Source of the DNA: Clostridia bacterium
GTDB taxonomy: Bacteria > Bacillota > Clostridia > Oscillospirales > CAG-272
Length of the DNA: 64,000 nt
NCBI GenBank assembly: GCA_017463125.1
Contig: JAFTPV010000014.1
Coordinates: forward strand, 1-64,000
Direction of reading: 5' to 3'
The notes under the pieces are model-generated. The model had not been told where the DNA came from and ran no database searches. It saw nothing but the letters and a program-made list of their open reading frames with translations. Shown one piece after another: positions 1 to 7,709 of the stretch. Position numbers and translations under genes: made by a program. Each line of letters starts with the position of its first letter. Within the stretch, counting starts at the first letter, position 1.

Positions 1-303
1 CTTGACGTAGTTTTCTACGCCTGCGCCTGAAAATCCTCGCGCTTCATCAAAATTCTCTGCGCGTCGTTTGCGAATCGCTTCAGATTCTTCAGACTTGACG
101 TAGTTTTCTACGCCTGCGCCTGAAAATCCTCGCGCTTCATCAAAATTCTCTGCGCGTCGTTTGCGAATCGCTTCAGATTCTTCAGACTTGACGTAGTTTT
201 CTACGCCTGCGCCCGAAAATCCTCGCGCTTCATCAAAATTCTCTGCGCGTCGTTTGCGAATTGCTTCGGCTATTTCAGACTTGACGTAGTTTTCTACGCC
301 TGC
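1..303. repeat. 93-bp tandem repeat, three full units plus a partial fourth
   Basis: Units begin at 1, 94, 187 and 280, so the period is exactly 93 bp; the first three are almost identical and the fourth stops after about 24 bases. Each unit opens with the hairpin cgtag-tttt-ctacg. Because 93 is a multiple of three, the minus strand stays open through all units and would read 31-residue repeats containing RKRRAENFDEA and GAGVENYVK. The frame runs off the left edge. On its upstream side it meets a stop near 385 with no ATG, GTG or TTG in between, so a complete gene cannot be claimed. It may be the end of a repeat array or a coding remnant. Confidence 0.9.
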
Positions 304-427
304 GGTGGATGATGTCGAACCAATTCGGCTGATATATCGCCGCTTTTCTATCGCAGGGAGAGGCTTTATATTGAAATAATAATTTTATAATTATAAATTT
401 TCCATATTAGAAAAGGAGGAAACAGTT

Positions 428-649
428 GTGAATACTTTAAGAGATGTCAAGATCGGCTCCTCTGCCAAGGTTGTTAAGCTTCACGGCGAGGGCGCGGTAA
501 AGCGTCGCATCATGGATATGGGTATCACAAAGGGCACAGAGGTCACCGTGCGTAAGGTTGCTCCCCTCGGCGATCCTATCGAGATCACTGTTCGTGGCTA
601 CGAGCTATCTATCCGCAAGGCTGATGCCGACACTATCGAGGTTGAATAA
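428..649 (+). CDS. feoA: Ferrous iron transport protein A (FeoA)
   Basis: A 73-residue SH3-like protein that acts in the cytoplasm with the FeoB ferrous iron permease. The sequence shows the family's small beta-barrel pattern, with the MDMGITKGTEV stretch around residue 30 and GDPIEI near residue 49. The start is GTG at 428, seven bases after a strong AAAAGGAGGA site at 411-420. feoB follows after 74 bases, so the two are probably one operon. The region upstream is AT-rich; no convincing Fur or DtxR box could be picked out by eye. Confidence 0.95.
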   Translation: MNTLRDVKIGSSAKVVKLHGEGAVKRRIMDMGITKGTEVTVRKVAPLGDPIEITVRGYELSIRKADADTIEVE

Positions 650-669
650 GCCTCTTATTTTACGCCACT

Positions 670-689
670 CGGTTAGCACCCGCTAACCG
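670..689 (+). other. Perfect hairpin between feoA and feoB
   Basis: CGGTTAGC-ACCC-GCTAACCG is an 8-bp perfect palindrome with a 4-nt loop. No T-run follows, so it is not an intrinsic terminator. It could be an mRNA stability or processing hairpin, or an operator for a metal-dependent repressor with TTAGC half sites. The sequence alone does not decide. Confidence 0.6.
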
Positions 690-723
690 ATACAAAATTT
701 GAAAAAAGAAAGGAATTTCTATA

Positions 724-3165
724 ATGGAAATCAAAATTGCCCTTGCCGGCAATCCCAACTGCGGTAAAACGACTTTGTTTAACGCCCTGACAGGTTCAAA
801 CCAATTCGTAGGTAACTGGCCCGGTGTTACCGTAGAAAAAAAGGAAGGTAAGCTTAAGGGACACGACGACGTTGTTGTAACCGACCTTCCCGGTATTTAT
901 TCACTCTCACCATACACTCTCGAGGAGGTAGTCGCGAGAAATTACCTTATCGACGAGCGTCCCGACGCGATACTCAATATCGTTGACGGTACTAACCTCG
1001 AGCGTAACCTCTATTTGACGACTCAGCTCACGGAGCTTGGCATTCCCGTCGTAGTTGCTATTAATATGATGGACGTTGTGAGAAAGAACGGTGACAAGAT
1101 TGACATCGCCCTTCTCTCAAGAGCCCTTGGATGCAAGGTGGTTGAGATCTCGGCTCTTAAGAGCGACGGTATAAAGGAGGCGGCAGAGACCGCTGTTGCC
1201 GCAGCGAAGGGTACAAAGACTGTTCCAACCCACACCTTCTCCGGCGTTGTTGAGCACGCGCTTGCTCACATTGAGGAGGCGGCGCTTCACGATCTTCCGA
1301 AGGAAAATCAGCGCTGGTACGCTATAAAGATATTCGAGCGTGACGACAAGGTGCTTGAAAAGCTCAATATCGCGCCTACGACGCTTTCTCACATTGAGGA
1401 GGACATCGCGGCGGCAGAGAGTGAGCTTGACGACGACGCAGAGAGCATCATCACAAACGAAAGATACGTTTACATAGCTTCTATCCTTAAGGGTATATAT
1501 AAGAAGCATAAAGCAGGTGAGCTTACTACGTCGGATAAGATAGACAAGGTGGTAACAAACCGCTTTGCAGCTCTTCCTATCTTCGCTGCTATTATGTTCC
1601 TCGTTTACTACATCTCGGTTACCACCGTTGGTACGTGGGCTACTGATTGGGCAAACGACGGCGTGTTCGGCGATGGCTGGCATCTTCTCGGCATCGGAAA
1701 CGGTGAATACGAGGAGGCGCTTGACGAGTACGTTAGTGATAACGGCATATTTGAGGCGGCAGGTGCGTTTATCGCGGTAAACGAAGCGGTAAACTCCGAC
1801 ATCAAGGGTCTTGACTCTCTTAAGGGAGCGGTTGAGGACGAGGACTTCGGTGCTCTTGAGGAGGCTGTCGGCTCCTACGGCTCGCAGATCGTAACCGATG
1901 TTTTCAGCGGTGAAACGCTTGATGCTTGGCTTGAGTCGGCAATGGAAGAGGCTCCCGTGCCCGATGAGTTCGGCGTTTGGGTTCCCGGCGTTCCGGTTCT
2001 CGTTGAGTCCGGTCTTGTAGCGATAGGCTGCGCGGATTGGCTCCAGTCCCTTGTTCTTGACGGTATCGTTGGCGGCGTTGGCGCGGTTCTCGGCTTCGTT
2101 CCCCAGATACTTGTGCTGTTCATTCTCCTTGCCTTCCTTGAGTCCTGCGGATATATGGCTCGTATCGCCTTCGTTATGGACCGTATATTCAGAAAGTTCG
2201 GCCTCTCGGGCAAGTCCTTTATCCCCATGCTTATCGGTACGGGCTGCGGTATCCCCGGCGTTATGGCCTCCCGTACTATCGAAAACGAGCGCGACAGGCG
2301 TATGACTATCATGACCACGACCTTCATTCCCTGCGGCGCAAAGCTTCCTATCATAGCTCTCGTTGCGGGCGCACTCTTCAACGACGGCTGGTGGGTTGCT
2401 CCTATGGCTTACTTCATCGGTATCGCGGCTATCGTGGTTTCCGGCATTATGCTTAAGAAAACCAAGATGTTTGCGGGCGACCCCGCTCCCTTCGTTATGG
2501 AGCTTCCCGCATACCACATGCCCACCGTATCAAACATTCTCCGCTCCATGTGGGAGCGCGGCTGGTCCTTCATCAAGAAGGCAGGCACTATAATCCTTCT
2601 TTCAACCATTCTTATCTGGGCAGGCTCCGTGTTCGGCGTAGTTGACGGACAGTTCGGCTTCTATCTCGATATGGAGGGCGGCATGAGCGTTCTCGACTAC
2701 ATCGGCAGCGCTATCGGCTGGATATTCGCTCCTCTTGGCTTCTCCGCTCCTGAAACAGCGGTTGCCACCATTATGGGTCTTGTTGCTAAGGAAGAGGTCG
2801 TTGCGGTTCTCGGCGTGCTTGATTTCGCAGGTATGACTCAGCTTGCCGCGTTCTCCTTCCTCGTATTCAACCTTCTTTGCGCTCCCTGCTTTGCGGCAAT
2901 CGGCGCTATCAGACGTGAGATGAATAGCGCGAAATGGACCGCCTTTGCCATTGGTTATCAGTGCGTTTTCGCTTACGCGGTATCTCTCTGCATCTATCAG
3001 CTTGGTATGCTCTTCGCGGGTAACTTTGGTTGGCATATCCTCGGCGGCATCGTAGCTATTGCTATCATCGCCTTTGTGGTATATATGCTGGTGAAGCCTT
3101 ACAGTGAAGCTACAAAGCTCACCATCAAGGAAGCCGATAGCAAGAAGGAAGCGGTAAATAGTTGA
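724..3165 (+). CDS. feoB: Ferrous iron permease FeoB
   Basis: An 813-residue inner-membrane Fe2+ transporter with an N-terminal G domain: G1 GNPNCGKT at residues 9-16, G3 DLPGIYS near 56, G4 NMMD near 115. A helical linker follows, then the polytopic channel part with two Gate modules and a conserved core around GTGCGIPG and PCGAKLP. It is longer than the roughly 650-770 residues common for FeoB. The excess is an acidic stretch of about 100 residues at about 330-430, between the first and second membrane segments, and probably extracytoplasmic. It lies in the feo operon; the next gene starts one base after its stop. Confidence 0.97.
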   Translation: MEIKIALAGNPNCGKTTLFNALTGSNQFVGNWPGVTVEKKEGKLKGHDDVVVTDLPGIYSLSPYTLEEVVARNYLIDERPDAILNIVDGTNLERNLYLTTQLTELGIPVVVAINMMDVVRKNGDKIDIALLSRALGCKVVEISALKSDGIKEAAETAVAAAKGTKTVPTHTFSGVVEHALAHIEEAALHDLPKENQRWYAIKIFERDDKVLEKLNIAPTTLSHIEEDIAAAESELDDDAESIITNERYVYIASILKGIYKKHKAGELTTSDKIDKVVTNRFAALPIFAAIMFLVYYISVTTVGTWATDWANDGVFGDGWHLLGIGNGEYEEALDEYVSDNGIFEAAGAFIAVNEAVNSDIKGLDSLKGAVEDEDFGALEEAVGSYGSQIVTDVFSGETLDAWLESAMEEAPVPDEFGVWVPGVPVLVESGLVAIGCADWLQSLVLDGIVGGVGAVLGFVPQILVLFILLAFLESCGYMARIAFVMDRIFRKFGLSGKSFIPMLIGTGCGIPGVMASRTIENERDRRMTIMTTTFIPCGAKLPIIALVAGALFNDGWWVAPMAYFIGIAAIVVSGIMLKKTKMFAGDPAPFVMELPAYHMPTVSNILRSMWERGWSFIKKAGTIILLSTILIWAGSVFGVVDGQFGFYLDMEGGMSVLDYIGSAIGWIFAPLGFSAPETAVATIMGLVAKEEVVAVLGVLDFAGMTQLAAFSFLVFNLLCAPCFAAIGAIRREMNSAKWTAFAIGYQCVFAYAVSLCIYQLGMLFAGNFGWHILGGIVAIAIIAFVVYMLVKPYSEATKLTIKEADSKKEAVNS

Positions 3166-3166
3166 T

Positions 3167-3355
3167 ATGCTCTTAATCGAATTTCTGAAAAATAATCTCG
3201 GTACAATTTTTGTGGCCTTCCTCGTTGTCCTCATGGTAGTCTTACTCACCTATAGCCTTGTCAAAAGCAAAAAGCAGTCGAAAAACTCAGGCGGCTGCGG
3301 CGGCGGGTGTGCGGGGTGTCCCATGAGTGGAAAGTGCCACCAAAGTGAAAAATAA
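3167..3355 (+). CDS. FeoB-associated Cys-rich membrane protein
   Basis: A 62-residue protein with one N-terminal membrane helix (about residues 10-32), a short basic stretch, and a Cys-rich tail GGCGGGCAGCPMSGKC with four cysteines. This is the usual composition of the small Cys-rich partner encoded just after FeoB in many Bacillota. A role in iron hand-over or thiol-based sensing is proposed for the family but not shown here. The ATG lies one base after the feoB stop, so translation is probably coupled. A terminator at 3379-3420 closes the operon. Confidence 0.88.
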   Translation: MLLIEFLKNNLGTIFVAFLVVLMVVLLTYSLVKSKKQSKNSGGCGGGCAGCPMSGKCHQSEK

Positions 3356-3378
3356 TTAAAACTTCCTCCATAAGTTTT

Positions 3379-3420
3379 ATGCGCGTTTTGCAATGTTAAG
3401 TTGTCAAAACGCGCATTTTT
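3379..3420 (+). terminator. Terminator of the feo operon
   Basis: A 12-bp stem, atgcgcgttttg pairing with caaaacgcgcat, with a 14-nt loop and a run of six T. The following 3421-3640 holds no gene I can support. Its open frames on both strands are uninterrupted but have no ribosome site and resemble nothing I recognise. Confidence 0.9.
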
Positions 3421-3639
3421 TGTCTTGAATCTATAAGAGAACTTTCACCTTGAGGGAAAGGCTAACTCCGCGCTCTTTACTAAAAAACGTCCGAGTATTC
3501 GCAAAGCGAAGATACCCGCACTCTGCGCCTGGTGAGCAGGCTCCCCAATCTCCGAGTGGGGTATGTGAACCGGATTTTGTTGTGCCTATGGCACACGAAA
3601 CCGAGGTCAAAGCCGAGGTCGTCATTTCCAAAGGAAAGA

Positions 3640-3670
3640 AAAAAGGGATTCCAGAAGGAATCCCTTTTTC
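3640..3670 (-). terminator. Terminator behind tRNA-Cys
   Basis: A hairpin with stem aaagggattcc / ggaatcccttt and a 4-nt loop. The minus-strand transcript ends in a U-run. It lies a few bases beyond the 3' end of the minus-strand tRNA-Cys. Confidence 0.85.
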
Positions 3671-3672
3671 TT

Positions 3673-3747
3673 TGGAGGTGACGGCCGGATTTGAACCGGC
3701 GGATAACGGTGTTGCAGACCGGGGCCTTACCACTTGGCTACGTCACC
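3673..3747 (-). tRNA. tRNA-Cys (GCA)
   Basis: The minus strand folds as a tRNA. Acceptor ggtgacg pairs with cgtcacc, the anticodon loop reads ctGCAac, the T arm contains ggttcaaatcc, the discriminator is U as expected for Cys, and CCA is encoded (3675-3673). It is a single tRNA followed by its own terminator. Confidence 0.95.
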
Positions 3748-3877
3748 ATATTTTGTTTTGCCATATTATTATATCAAAGGAAAGGTTGTTTGTCAAGGCT
3801 TTTTTGATTATTTTTGAAAATTTTAGTATAAACACATTAAAAAATATGATAATCGTCAGCTTTTTATTCGCCCCCTG

Positions 3878-3912
3878 AAAAAAGACGGCTCTTTCGGAGC
3901 CGCCTTTTTTAT
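3878..3912 (-). terminator. Terminator of the membrane protein gene at 3927
   Basis: On the minus strand, stem ggctc-cgaaa-gagcc is extended by aaggcg/cgtctt-type pairs and followed by TTTTTT. It lies about 15 bases after the stop of the minus-strand gene. Confidence 0.85.
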
Positions 3913-3926
3913 TTTGTATGTAAAAT

Positions 3927-5498
3927 TTATTCTGTTACCGTTGCCTCTTCAGCAGGAGCAGCCTCTTCGACAGGAGCAGCCTCTTCGACAGGAGCAGCCT
4001 CTTCGACATGAGCAGCTTCTTCAACAGGAGCAGCCTCTTCAGCAGGAGCAGCTTCTTCAGCGGGAGCAGTTTCTTCAGCTACGGGAGCTGCTGTCTCTGC
4101 CTCTGCGACGATCTTCTTGGCTTCCTCGAGTCTTTCCTCGCTTGTCATAGCGTGACCGAGAAGGAGAGCCTCTGCCTCGTGAGCGGCGAGATCCTTGCAG
4201 AATACGTTCTTGAGAACGATTACCGCAACCTCTGCGACTATCATAATAATGATACCGATCAGAGCCATATTAAGAGCCTCTGTACCTGCGTCTGTGAGAA
4301 CGAGGAAGCTAGCGTCACCCTCTGCTGCGGTGGACGTTACGTCGTTGTAGTAGTGCTTGAAGCCTGCTACGAGAGTGGGAGCGATGTAAGCGACGAGGGT
4401 TATGCACGCCATAACGACGTTGTTGTCGCTTGCCTTTGCGGGAACGAACATACCGACAAGACCCTTGGGCTTTTCGTTCTTAACGGTGCAGGAAAGACGT
4501 CTTGCAGCCTTGTCAAGATAGGAAACGCAGCTGAGCATTACGCAAAGGTAAACCAGCATAAGAACGCCGTCGATTATGTAAGCGTTGTTTACGGACTCTG
4601 CGCCCATCTTCTGTGCAACGAGCACCTGTGCAAAGTACATAGAGAACTTGCCGGAGGTGAAGCTTGTGAAGATACCTGTCTTAATAATATTGAAGAAGAA
4701 GATAAGGAATCCAACGATACCAACGAGAGCAGGACCTTGAAGAACGTTGAGGTATACAAACTGCTTTGTGGGATACTCGCGGAGTCTTGAGCAAACGAAG
4801 TTTACGAGAACCGAAAGAATACAAACAACGCAGATAGCGATGATGCCCCAGCCCTGACTCATATCGGGAACAACGCACTGGAAGAGCATTATCGTCAAGG
4901 GCAGTGAGAGAAGACCGGGGAGTCTTGCGCCAACTGCTGCGCTCGCGTTCTCGGGAGTCTTTACATTCTTAAGAGCGTTTACGAGAGCGATGATAAGCTG
5001 AACGAGAAAGATTATGGGCATGATTATCGTGCAGATAAGAACTGCAAGAAGACCGATAAGACCGATAACTACGTTAAGAATAAGGGAGAGCGCGTCTGTC
5101 TGACCCTCAAAGTTAAAGGTCTTTGTAAGAGTGAGAACAACGCACATAGCGGTAACGATGTCCTGCTGTCCGCTCTCGCTCTCAAGGTAGGTCTGAAGCT
5201 CTGCCGCCTTGTCGGGATCAACGCCCTCCTCGGAGGCAGCCGTGCCGATAATGTTTGCGATAAGAGCTATTGTGCTGATAAGCTTGGGGGCTGATATCTC
5301 AACCTCCTCGGGAATCTCAAAACCAGCTCCCTCGGGTGCAAACTGGTCGATCATAGAGTTGATCTCTGCAGCATTGTCCAGAGTTCTGAAGGTGATGATG
5401 GGGGTGAAGCTGAAGATGAACGCAAGTACAACGAGTAATACGCTCGCCCAAAGCTGAACGGTGGATACTGTTTTTCTGGGTAGATTAAACTGTTTCAT
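3927..5498 (-). CDS. Multi-pass membrane protein with APxEEA-repeat tail, function unknown
   Basis: A 523-residue protein I do not recognise. A hydrophobic helix lies at about 14-36, followed by an acidic extracytoplasmic-looking region, then roughly seven more hydrophobic stretches. The last ~60 residues are a low-complexity tail of about eight tandem six-residue units of the type APxEEA. The DNA of the tail is an 18-bp tandem repeat, so its length may vary between strains. The ATG is well placed behind AGGAGAAGG. It is monocistronic, with its own promoter (5540-5568) and terminator. Nothing in the sequence assigns a transported substrate; it could be an envelope or stress protein. Confidence 0.85.
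   Translation of the reverse strand: MKQFNLPRKTVSTVQLWASVLLVVLAFIFSFTPIITFRTLDNAAEINSMIDQFAPEGAGFEIPEEVEISAPKLISTIALIANIIGTAASEEGVDPDKAAELQTYLESESGQQDIVTAMCVVLTLTKTFNFEGQTDALSLILNVVIGLIGLLAVLICTIIMPIIFLVQLIIALVNALKNVKTPENASAAVGARLPGLLSLPLTIMLFQCVVPDMSQGWGIIAICVVCILSVLVNFVCSRLREYPTKQFVYLNVLQGPALVGIVGFLIFFFNIIKTGIFTSFTSGKFSMYFAQVLVAQKMGAESVNNAYIIDGVLMLVYLCVMLSCVSYLDKAARRLSCTVKNEKPKGLVGMFVPAKASDNNVVMACITLVAYIAPTLVAGFKHYYNDVTSTAAEGDASFLVLTDAGTEALNMALIGIIIMIVAEVAVIVLKNVFCKDLAAHEAEALLLGHAMTSEERLEEAKKIVAEAETAAPVAEETAPAEEAAPAEEAAPVEEAAHVEEAAPVEEAAPVEEAAPAEEATVTE
3946..4075 (-). repeat. 18-bp coding tandem repeat (APxEEA units)
   Basis: About seven to eight imperfect 18-bp units of the pattern ttcgacaggagcagcctc (plus-strand reading) inside the 3' end of the membrane protein gene. 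The units keep the reading frame. Confidence 0.85.
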
Positions 5499-5539
5499 AA
5501 TCCTTCTCCTAAATAAAATTTGTAGTGAACTACAAGAAA

Positions 5540-5568
5540 ATTATAGCACCAACTGAAATATATGTCAA
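5540..5568 (-). promoter_or_regulatory. Sigma-A promoter of the 3927 membrane protein gene
   Basis: On the minus strand, TTGACA (5568-5563), 17-bp spacer, TATAAT (5545-5540). The gene begins about 40 bases downstream. Confidence 0.85.
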
Positions 5569-5615
5569 TATTTTTTTATAAATTGTTAATAATTTATGAT
5601 CACTATTTTTATCTC

Positions 5616-5644
5616 TTGACTTTATAATATAAAAATGGTAAAAT
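5616..5644 (+). promoter_or_regulatory. Sigma-A promoter of the MgtC-like gene
   Basis: TTGACT (5616-5621), 17-bp spacer, TAAAAT (5639-5644), 34 bases before the ATG. It is divergent from the promoter at 5540-5568. Confidence 0.8.
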
Positions 5645-5677
5645 ACATATCATTAACAGAAAGGAAAAAGGTGCGTT

Positions 5678-6382
5678 ATGGAGATATATAACGAGGTAAT
5701 GGAATTTTTACGTGAGTTTAATCTTATCACCGTTGCGATACGTCTTGTCTTAGCTATGGTTATAGGCGGTACTATCGGTATCGAGAGAGGAAAGCAGGGA
5801 AGAGCTGCGGGTATGAGAACGCATATTCTCGTCTGCCTCGGTGCAACCCTTGCTACGATGATTGGCTTCTACGCATCTGACGTTCTCGGCTACGGCAACG
5901 ACCCCCTTCGTGTTTCGGCACAGGTAGTTTCGGGAATAGGTTTCCTCGGCGTTGGCACTATATTACTTAAGGGACGCTTCCAGATAACAGGTCTTACGAC
6001 GGCGGCGGGTCTTTGGTGCGCGGGCGCTGTGGGGCTTGCTCTAGGCGCAGGCTTCTACGAGGGCGCTCTGATAACCTTCTTACTCTCGGTTATGACTATC
6101 ACCATCATTCATAGGCTCGAGGGCTCTATACGCAAAAAGTACAGCCGCTTCGGCATCTATATGGAGATAAATTCCGACAAGGCGGTAAGGCGGGCGATAA
6201 ATTTCCTTGAGGAGCACTGGAAGGCGTCGGATATTCAGGTCACCGCCCCGAGAAGCAATACGGTGGGCAACGTCGGAATAGAGGCAAATATTTATAACAA
6301 TAAATTTGCATCAACCCCCGAGGAAATCTCGGCGAAGCTCGAGGAAGAGGACTTTGTAGTTTTCGCGCTGGAGTCTATCTGA
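5678..6382 (+). CDS. MgtC/SapB family membrane protein
   Basis: A 234-residue protein with the MgtC N-terminal membrane domain: GGTIGIERGKQGRAAGMRTH at about 31-50, the GIGFLGVGTIL core near 88, GLTTAAGLWCAGAVGLALG near 108, about five membrane helices in all. A cytoplasmic ACT-like C-terminal domain of about 80 residues follows. Family members are linked to Mg2+ limitation and acid survival; the activity of the bacterial core family is not settled. It has its own promoter and a strong terminator, so it is a single-gene unit. No magnesium riboswitch is visible in the short leader. Confidence 0.9.
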   Translation: MEIYNEVMEFLREFNLITVAIRLVLAMVIGGTIGIERGKQGRAAGMRTHILVCLGATLATMIGFYASDVLGYGNDPLRVSAQVVSGIGFLGVGTILLKGRFQITGLTTAAGLWCAGAVGLALGAGFYEGALITFLLSVMTITIIHRLEGSIRKKYSRFGIYMEINSDKAVRRAINFLEEHWKASDIQVTAPRSNTVGNVGIEANIYNNKFASTPEEISAKLEEEDFVVFALESI

Positions 6383-6396
6383 TTTATTACGCAAAA

Positions 6397-6440
6397 TTCC
6401 CGAAATGCAAGGCGGTTTTCGGCATTTCGGGAATTAATTT
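6397..6440 (+). terminator. Terminator of the MgtC-like gene
   Basis: A 12-bp stem, ttcccgaaatgc with gcatttcgggaa, followed by a T-rich stretch. Confidence 0.85.
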
Positions 6441-6470
6441 TATTTTTTTAATATTTTTTTCAAAAACCCC

Positions 6471-6499
6471 TTGACAAACTGATTTTGCTTTGATATAAT
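6471..6499 (+). promoter_or_regulatory. Promoter of the tRNA operon
   Basis: Consensus TTGACA (6471-6476), 17-bp spacer, TATAAT (6494-6499). The first tRNA begins 15 bases later. Confidence 0.92.
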
Positions 6500-6514
6500 A
6501 TTAAAGCACGAAAC

Positions 6515-6590
6515 GGAAGGTTAGCTCAGTTGGGAGAGCATCTGCCTTACAAGCAGAGGGTCACAGGTTCGAGCCCTGTACTTTCCACCA
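6515..6590 (+). tRNA. tRNA-Val (TAC)
   Basis: 76 nt with encoded CCA. Acceptor ggaaggt pairs with actttcc including one G-U. The anticodon loop reads ctTACaa and the T loop ttcgagc. First of four tRNAs in one transcript. Confidence 0.96.
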
Positions 6591-6614
6591 GAACCGAAAG
6601 GTTCTTATCGGAAT

Positions 6615-6691
6615 GGCTTGGTAGCTCAGTTGGTTAGAGCGCTAGCCTGTCACGCTAGAGGTCGTGGGTTCGAGCCCCATCCGAGTCGCCA
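6615..6691 (+). tRNA. tRNA-Asp (GTC)
   Basis: 77 nt with encoded CCA and discriminator G, as usual for Asp. The anticodon loop reads ctGTCac. Acceptor ggcttgg pairs with ccgagtc using two G-U pairs. Confidence 0.96.
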
Positions 6692-6699
6692 TTCCGTAT

Positions 6700-6775
6700 G
6701 CCTCTGTAGCTCAGTTGGTAGAGCAGGGGACTGAAAATCCCCGTGTCGTTGGTTCGATTCCGACCGGAGGCACCA
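6700..6775 (+). tRNA. tRNA-Phe (GAA)
   Basis: 76 nt with encoded CCA. The anticodon loop reads ctGAAaa, acceptor gcctctg pairs with cggaggc, and the discriminator is A. Confidence 0.96.
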
Positions 6776-6780
6776 TACCT

Positions 6781-6856
6781 GCGGATTTAGCTCATTTGGT
6801 AGAGCGCCACCTTGCCAAGGTGGAGGTGGCGGGGTCGAGCCCCGTAATCCGCTCCA
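6781..6856 (+). tRNA. tRNA-Gly (GCC)
   Basis: 76 nt with encoded CCA. The anticodon loop reads ttGCCaa and acceptor gcggatt pairs with aatccgc. Last tRNA of the operon. Confidence 0.96.
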
Positions 6857-6899
6857 AAAGCAAAAAGACCAGCCCTTGCGGTTGGTCTTTTTGCTTTTG
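6857..6899 (+). terminator. Terminator of the tRNA operon
   Basis: A long stem, aaaagcaaaaagacca with tggtctttttgctttt, and a short loop. The 3' arm supplies the T-run. Confidence 0.88.
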
Positions 6900-6914
6900 G
6901 AGCCCAATTTACGA

Positions 6915-7032
6915 GGCTGCTCCGCAAAGGCGGAGCAAAGCCCCAAGCGAAAAATTGCACGAAGCAATTTTTCGCGACGATGTTTGCCATAGGCAAACTC
7001 GGGCAATACCTGCGCACCAAAGCGCAGGCATT
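6915..7032. repeat. Cluster of four consecutive perfect or near-perfect hairpins
   Basis: Four separate inverted repeats follow each other: gctccgc/gcggagc (6918-6935), a 12-bp stem gcgaaaaattgc/gcaatttttcgc (about 6947-6975), gtttgcc/ggcaaac (about 6982-6998), and a stem cctgcgc/gcgcagg flanked by caat/attg (about 7003-7032). No coding frame in this stretch has a ribosome site. It looks like an intergenic palindromic repeat mosaic. Confidence 0.75.
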
Positions 7033-7085
7033 GCGTAATCACGCGAGCACACTTTCTCCGGGAATGATTTACTTTACACATAGCT

Positions 7086-7108
7086 CGGACAGGCGTCTCG
7101 ACTGTCCG
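7086..7108. repeat. GGACAG...CTGTCC palindrome at a gene end
   Basis: CGGACAG and CTGTCCG arms around nine bases, seven bases beyond the stop of the minus-strand gene at 7116. It probably serves as its transcription end. The same arms recur at 21814-21836, 22421-22444, 28345-28469 and inside the two XRE elements. Confidence 0.75.
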
Positions 7109-7115
7109 TCGTATT

Positions 7116-7481
7116 TTATATATTCTTTAGTAGATACGATAAATTAATAAGTAGTATTTGAAAGATTATTATTACGATATAGAGTACAACCGTCGTTAAG
7201 AGAAGGTGGTTTTCGCTGTGATAATTTTTCGTTGACCACTCGTATATTTTGTCCTCGGAGTGATCCTTAAGGGCAAGGAGGTATATGAGCGCCGTGCCTC
7301 CCAGCAAAGTGCCGCAAGACCAAAAATGCCCATCTCTTAAGCTTACCATACCGCCGGCGGCAAGTATAAAGTTCGTTATCAGCGTTACGGTTTTCATTAT
7401 CACTCTGAAAATTTCGACGATTATAGGTAAAATACCATATCTTTTCTTTACCTCGCAAATCATCTCAAGTCTCTTTTTCAT
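7116..7481 (-). CDS. Small membrane protein, three-copy family (copy A)
   Basis: A 121-residue protein not matching a family I know. The N-terminus is basic (MKKRLEMICEVKKRYG), followed by hydrophobic stretches at about 18-45, 52-68 and 97-117. A conserved polar motif LKDHSEDKIYEW near 70 and YHSENHLLLTTV near 87 are shared with two paralogs in this window (21839-22198 and 27687-28052). The start is ATG with AGGAGGG upstream. It is a single-gene unit whose 5' UTR is a structured leader ending in an intrinsic terminator, so expression is probably set by read-through. The conserved His/Glu/Asp motif between membrane segments suggests a specific role, but none can be named. Confidence 0.88.
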   Translation of the reverse strand: MKKRLEMICEVKKRYGILPIIVEIFRVIMKTVTLITNFILAAGGMVSLRDGHFWSCGTLLGGTALIYLLALKDHSEDKIYEWSTKNYHSENHLLLTTVVLYIVIIIFQILLINLSYLLKNI

Positions 7482-7709
7482 CAGCCTACCCTCCTAAAAA
7501 ACAAAAAGTGCGACAACGTGAGTTGCCGCACCGAAAAACGCAAACTCAAATTGTCGCGAAACAAATTGAATGGAGGTATATACTTCCGTCCGATTGAATT
7601 TGCGTTTTTGCTAAATTCATCGGACGAAAGTATGCGCAAAAAAAAGTATAATTATTCCTATAAGGAAAAGATACCTCTAACTTTAATATTCAATTTGTTT
7701 CGCAGTGCT
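7482..7709 (-). promoter_or_regulatory. Structured attenuator leader A, with promoter just upstream
   Basis: The minus-strand promoter is TTGCAA (7738-7733), 17-bp spacer, TATAAT (7715-7710). The leader then shows: outer stem of 16 perfect pairs (7688-7703 with 7556-7571, arm gcgaaacaaattgaat); inner stem of 15 pairs (7619-7633 with 7580-7594); the inner loop (7596-7609, RNA aaaaacgcaaattc) complementary over 14 nt with one G-U to 7534-7547 (RNA gagtttgcgttttt), which would make a pseudoknot; and an intrinsic terminator (7508-7531 plus U-run) directly before the ribosome site. I know no riboswitch or T-box class with this layout. Three related leaders occur in the window. Confidence 0.85.

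Noticed and set aside
1-303. CRISPR array
   Set aside because: Units are contiguous 93-bp copies without unique spacers, and no cas genes are present.
1117-2517. 466-residue minus-strand frame opposite feoB
   Set aside because: It is a shadow of the feoB coding frame with no promoter or ribosome site; codon pattern belongs to feoB.
3431-3878. Long frames on both strands around the tRNA-Cys
   Set aside because: They run through the tRNA and terminators, have no ribosome site, and lack recognisable domains.
7482-7709. T-box or known riboswitch leader
   Set aside because: No T-box sequence, specifier loop or known aptamer core was found, and the downstream genes are not amino-acid or cofactor genes.
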